DNA from: Qipengyuania flava
GTDB taxonomy: Bacteria > Pseudomonadota > Alphaproteobacteria > Sphingomonadales > Sphingomonadaceae
Assembly (NCBI RefSeq): GCF_011762005.1
Contig: NZ_JAASQU010000002.1
Location: 1-64,000 of the forward strand
DNA length: 64,000 bases
Direction of reading: 5' to 3'
Below the pieces are notes generated by a model. The model had not been told where the DNA came from. It searched no databases and saw only the letters and a list, made by a program, of their open reading frames with translations. Position numbers and translations under genes: made by a program. Below are positions 63,517 through 64,000 of the stretch, piece after piece (the first letter of the stretch is position 1; each line of letters begins with the position of its first letter).

Positions 63517-64000
63517 ACGATGCATCGCACCACATCATCAGCGAGCTTCTTGCCCAGCGCACCGGGCAGCAACTGACCGAGGGCCGTCGCTGGCGTGTCT
63601 CCAGCGCGCTATCGGGCCTGTTCCGCGAGTGCGGGATCGAGAATGTCGACCAGCTCGCTTGTCTGCTCGAACGGCCCGGCGAACACGGCCTCGCCACCCG
63701 CGTGGTCGAGGCCTTGCTCAACAACGAGACCTATTTCTTCCGCGACAACGCCTATTTTTCGGTGCTCGCCAACCAGGTGCTGCCCGATCTGGCGCGCAAG
63801 CGCGCTGCCACCAAGCGGCTGTCGATCTGGTCGGCCGGATGCTCGACCGGGCAGGAAGCGCTGAGCCTGGCGATGATCTTTGCCGAGCAGCCCGCACGCT
63901 GGAACGGCTGGACGATAGAGATTCTCGGGACCGACGTTTCGAACAAGGCAATCGAGACCGCACGCAACGGGCTCTACACCCAGTTCGAGATCCAGCGCGG
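63507..64000 (+). CDS. cheR: Chemotaxis methyltransferase CheR (partial, cut by window edge)
   Basis: The first 164 residues of CheR, which methylates receptor glutamates using SAM. The N-terminal helical domain (about 1-75, ending VEALLNNETYFFRDNAYF) is complete. The Rossmann domain begins with the SAM-binding SIWSAGCSTGQEALSLAM and continues EILGTDVSNKAIETARNGLY. It starts at ATG 63507 inside the end of cheB. The stop lies beyond the window. Confidence 0.95.
   Translation, partial: MAVNDASHHIISELLAQRTGQQLTEGRRWRVSSALSGLFRECGIENVDQLACLLERPGEHGLATRVVEALLNNETYFFRDNAYFSVLANQVLPDLARKRAATKRLSIWSAGCSTGQEALSLAMIFAEQPARWNGWTIEILGTDVSNKAIETARNGLYTQFEIQR

Overview
The window is GC-rich, densely packed bacterial chromosome. 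Its content points to an alphaproteobacterium of the order Sphingomonadales, probably Erythrobacteraceae-like. The reasons are four TonB-dependent receptors, a compact Entner-Doudoroff operon (zwf-edd-glk-eda), a PTS-Ntr enzyme I (ptsP), an RcdA/DUF1465 protein, YdcH/DUF465 proteins and a CHASE2-EAL regulator. The taxonomic call is inference from gene content and protein style; no rRNA gene is present.

Layout. Positions 1-1667 are the right end of an integrated element: non-coding DNA, a tyrosine integrase, and a copy of the 3' end of a tRNA-Val(CAC) gene that marks the attachment site. Positions 1705-13397 form an accessory uptake region: a TonB receptor followed by a TPR-sulfotransferase, a BCCT transporter, a small glycine-rich protein, and a TetR regulator divergent from a second TonB receptor that converges on a second sulfotransferase. 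Positions 13528-18597 are housekeeping: serS-surE, a K+ channel with an RCK domain, a DUF1761 membrane protein and rimO. Positions 18839-21352 hold a CHASE2-(degenerate GGDEF)-EAL protein, then a 13-codon Trp-rich reading frame and a strong terminator.

Positions 21578-26426 are the Entner-Doudoroff operon, whose genes overlap end to end and convert glucose or glucose-6-phosphate to pyruvate and glyceraldehyde-3-phosphate. Positions 26511-34980 hold envelope and regulatory genes (L,D-transpeptidase, tilS, CpoB-like, RodZ-like, ptsP, two DUF465 proteins, RcdA-like) and glpK. Positions 35043-50577 are mixed metabolic and membrane genes (metallo-hydrolase, DUF4230, nadA, prolyl oligopeptidase, two tandem DUF2254 proteins, DMT exporter, Old Yellow Enzyme, CitE-like protein, lipB, phospholipid methyltransferase-like protein, MFS transporter, arsC). 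Positions 50660-56297 form an iron/heme uptake block with candidate operators, two TonB receptors and a DUF6607-type periplasmic protein. They are followed by an orphan 2Fe-2S subunit, a class II aldolase and a MATE exporter. Positions 59169-64000 are a chemotaxis operon cheA-cheW-cheY-cheB-cheR; cheR runs off the edge.

The points most worth a second look are: the repeated TonB receptor-sulfotransferase pairing; the heme-type receptor with its DUF6607 partner; the Trp-rich 13-codon frame ending at a terminator; a perfect 11-bp hairpin that hides the ribosome binding site of an unknown membrane protein; and a CheA that carries two CheW-like domains and a receiver-like tail. No rRNA gene, intact tRNA gene, CRISPR array or insertion sequence was recognised.
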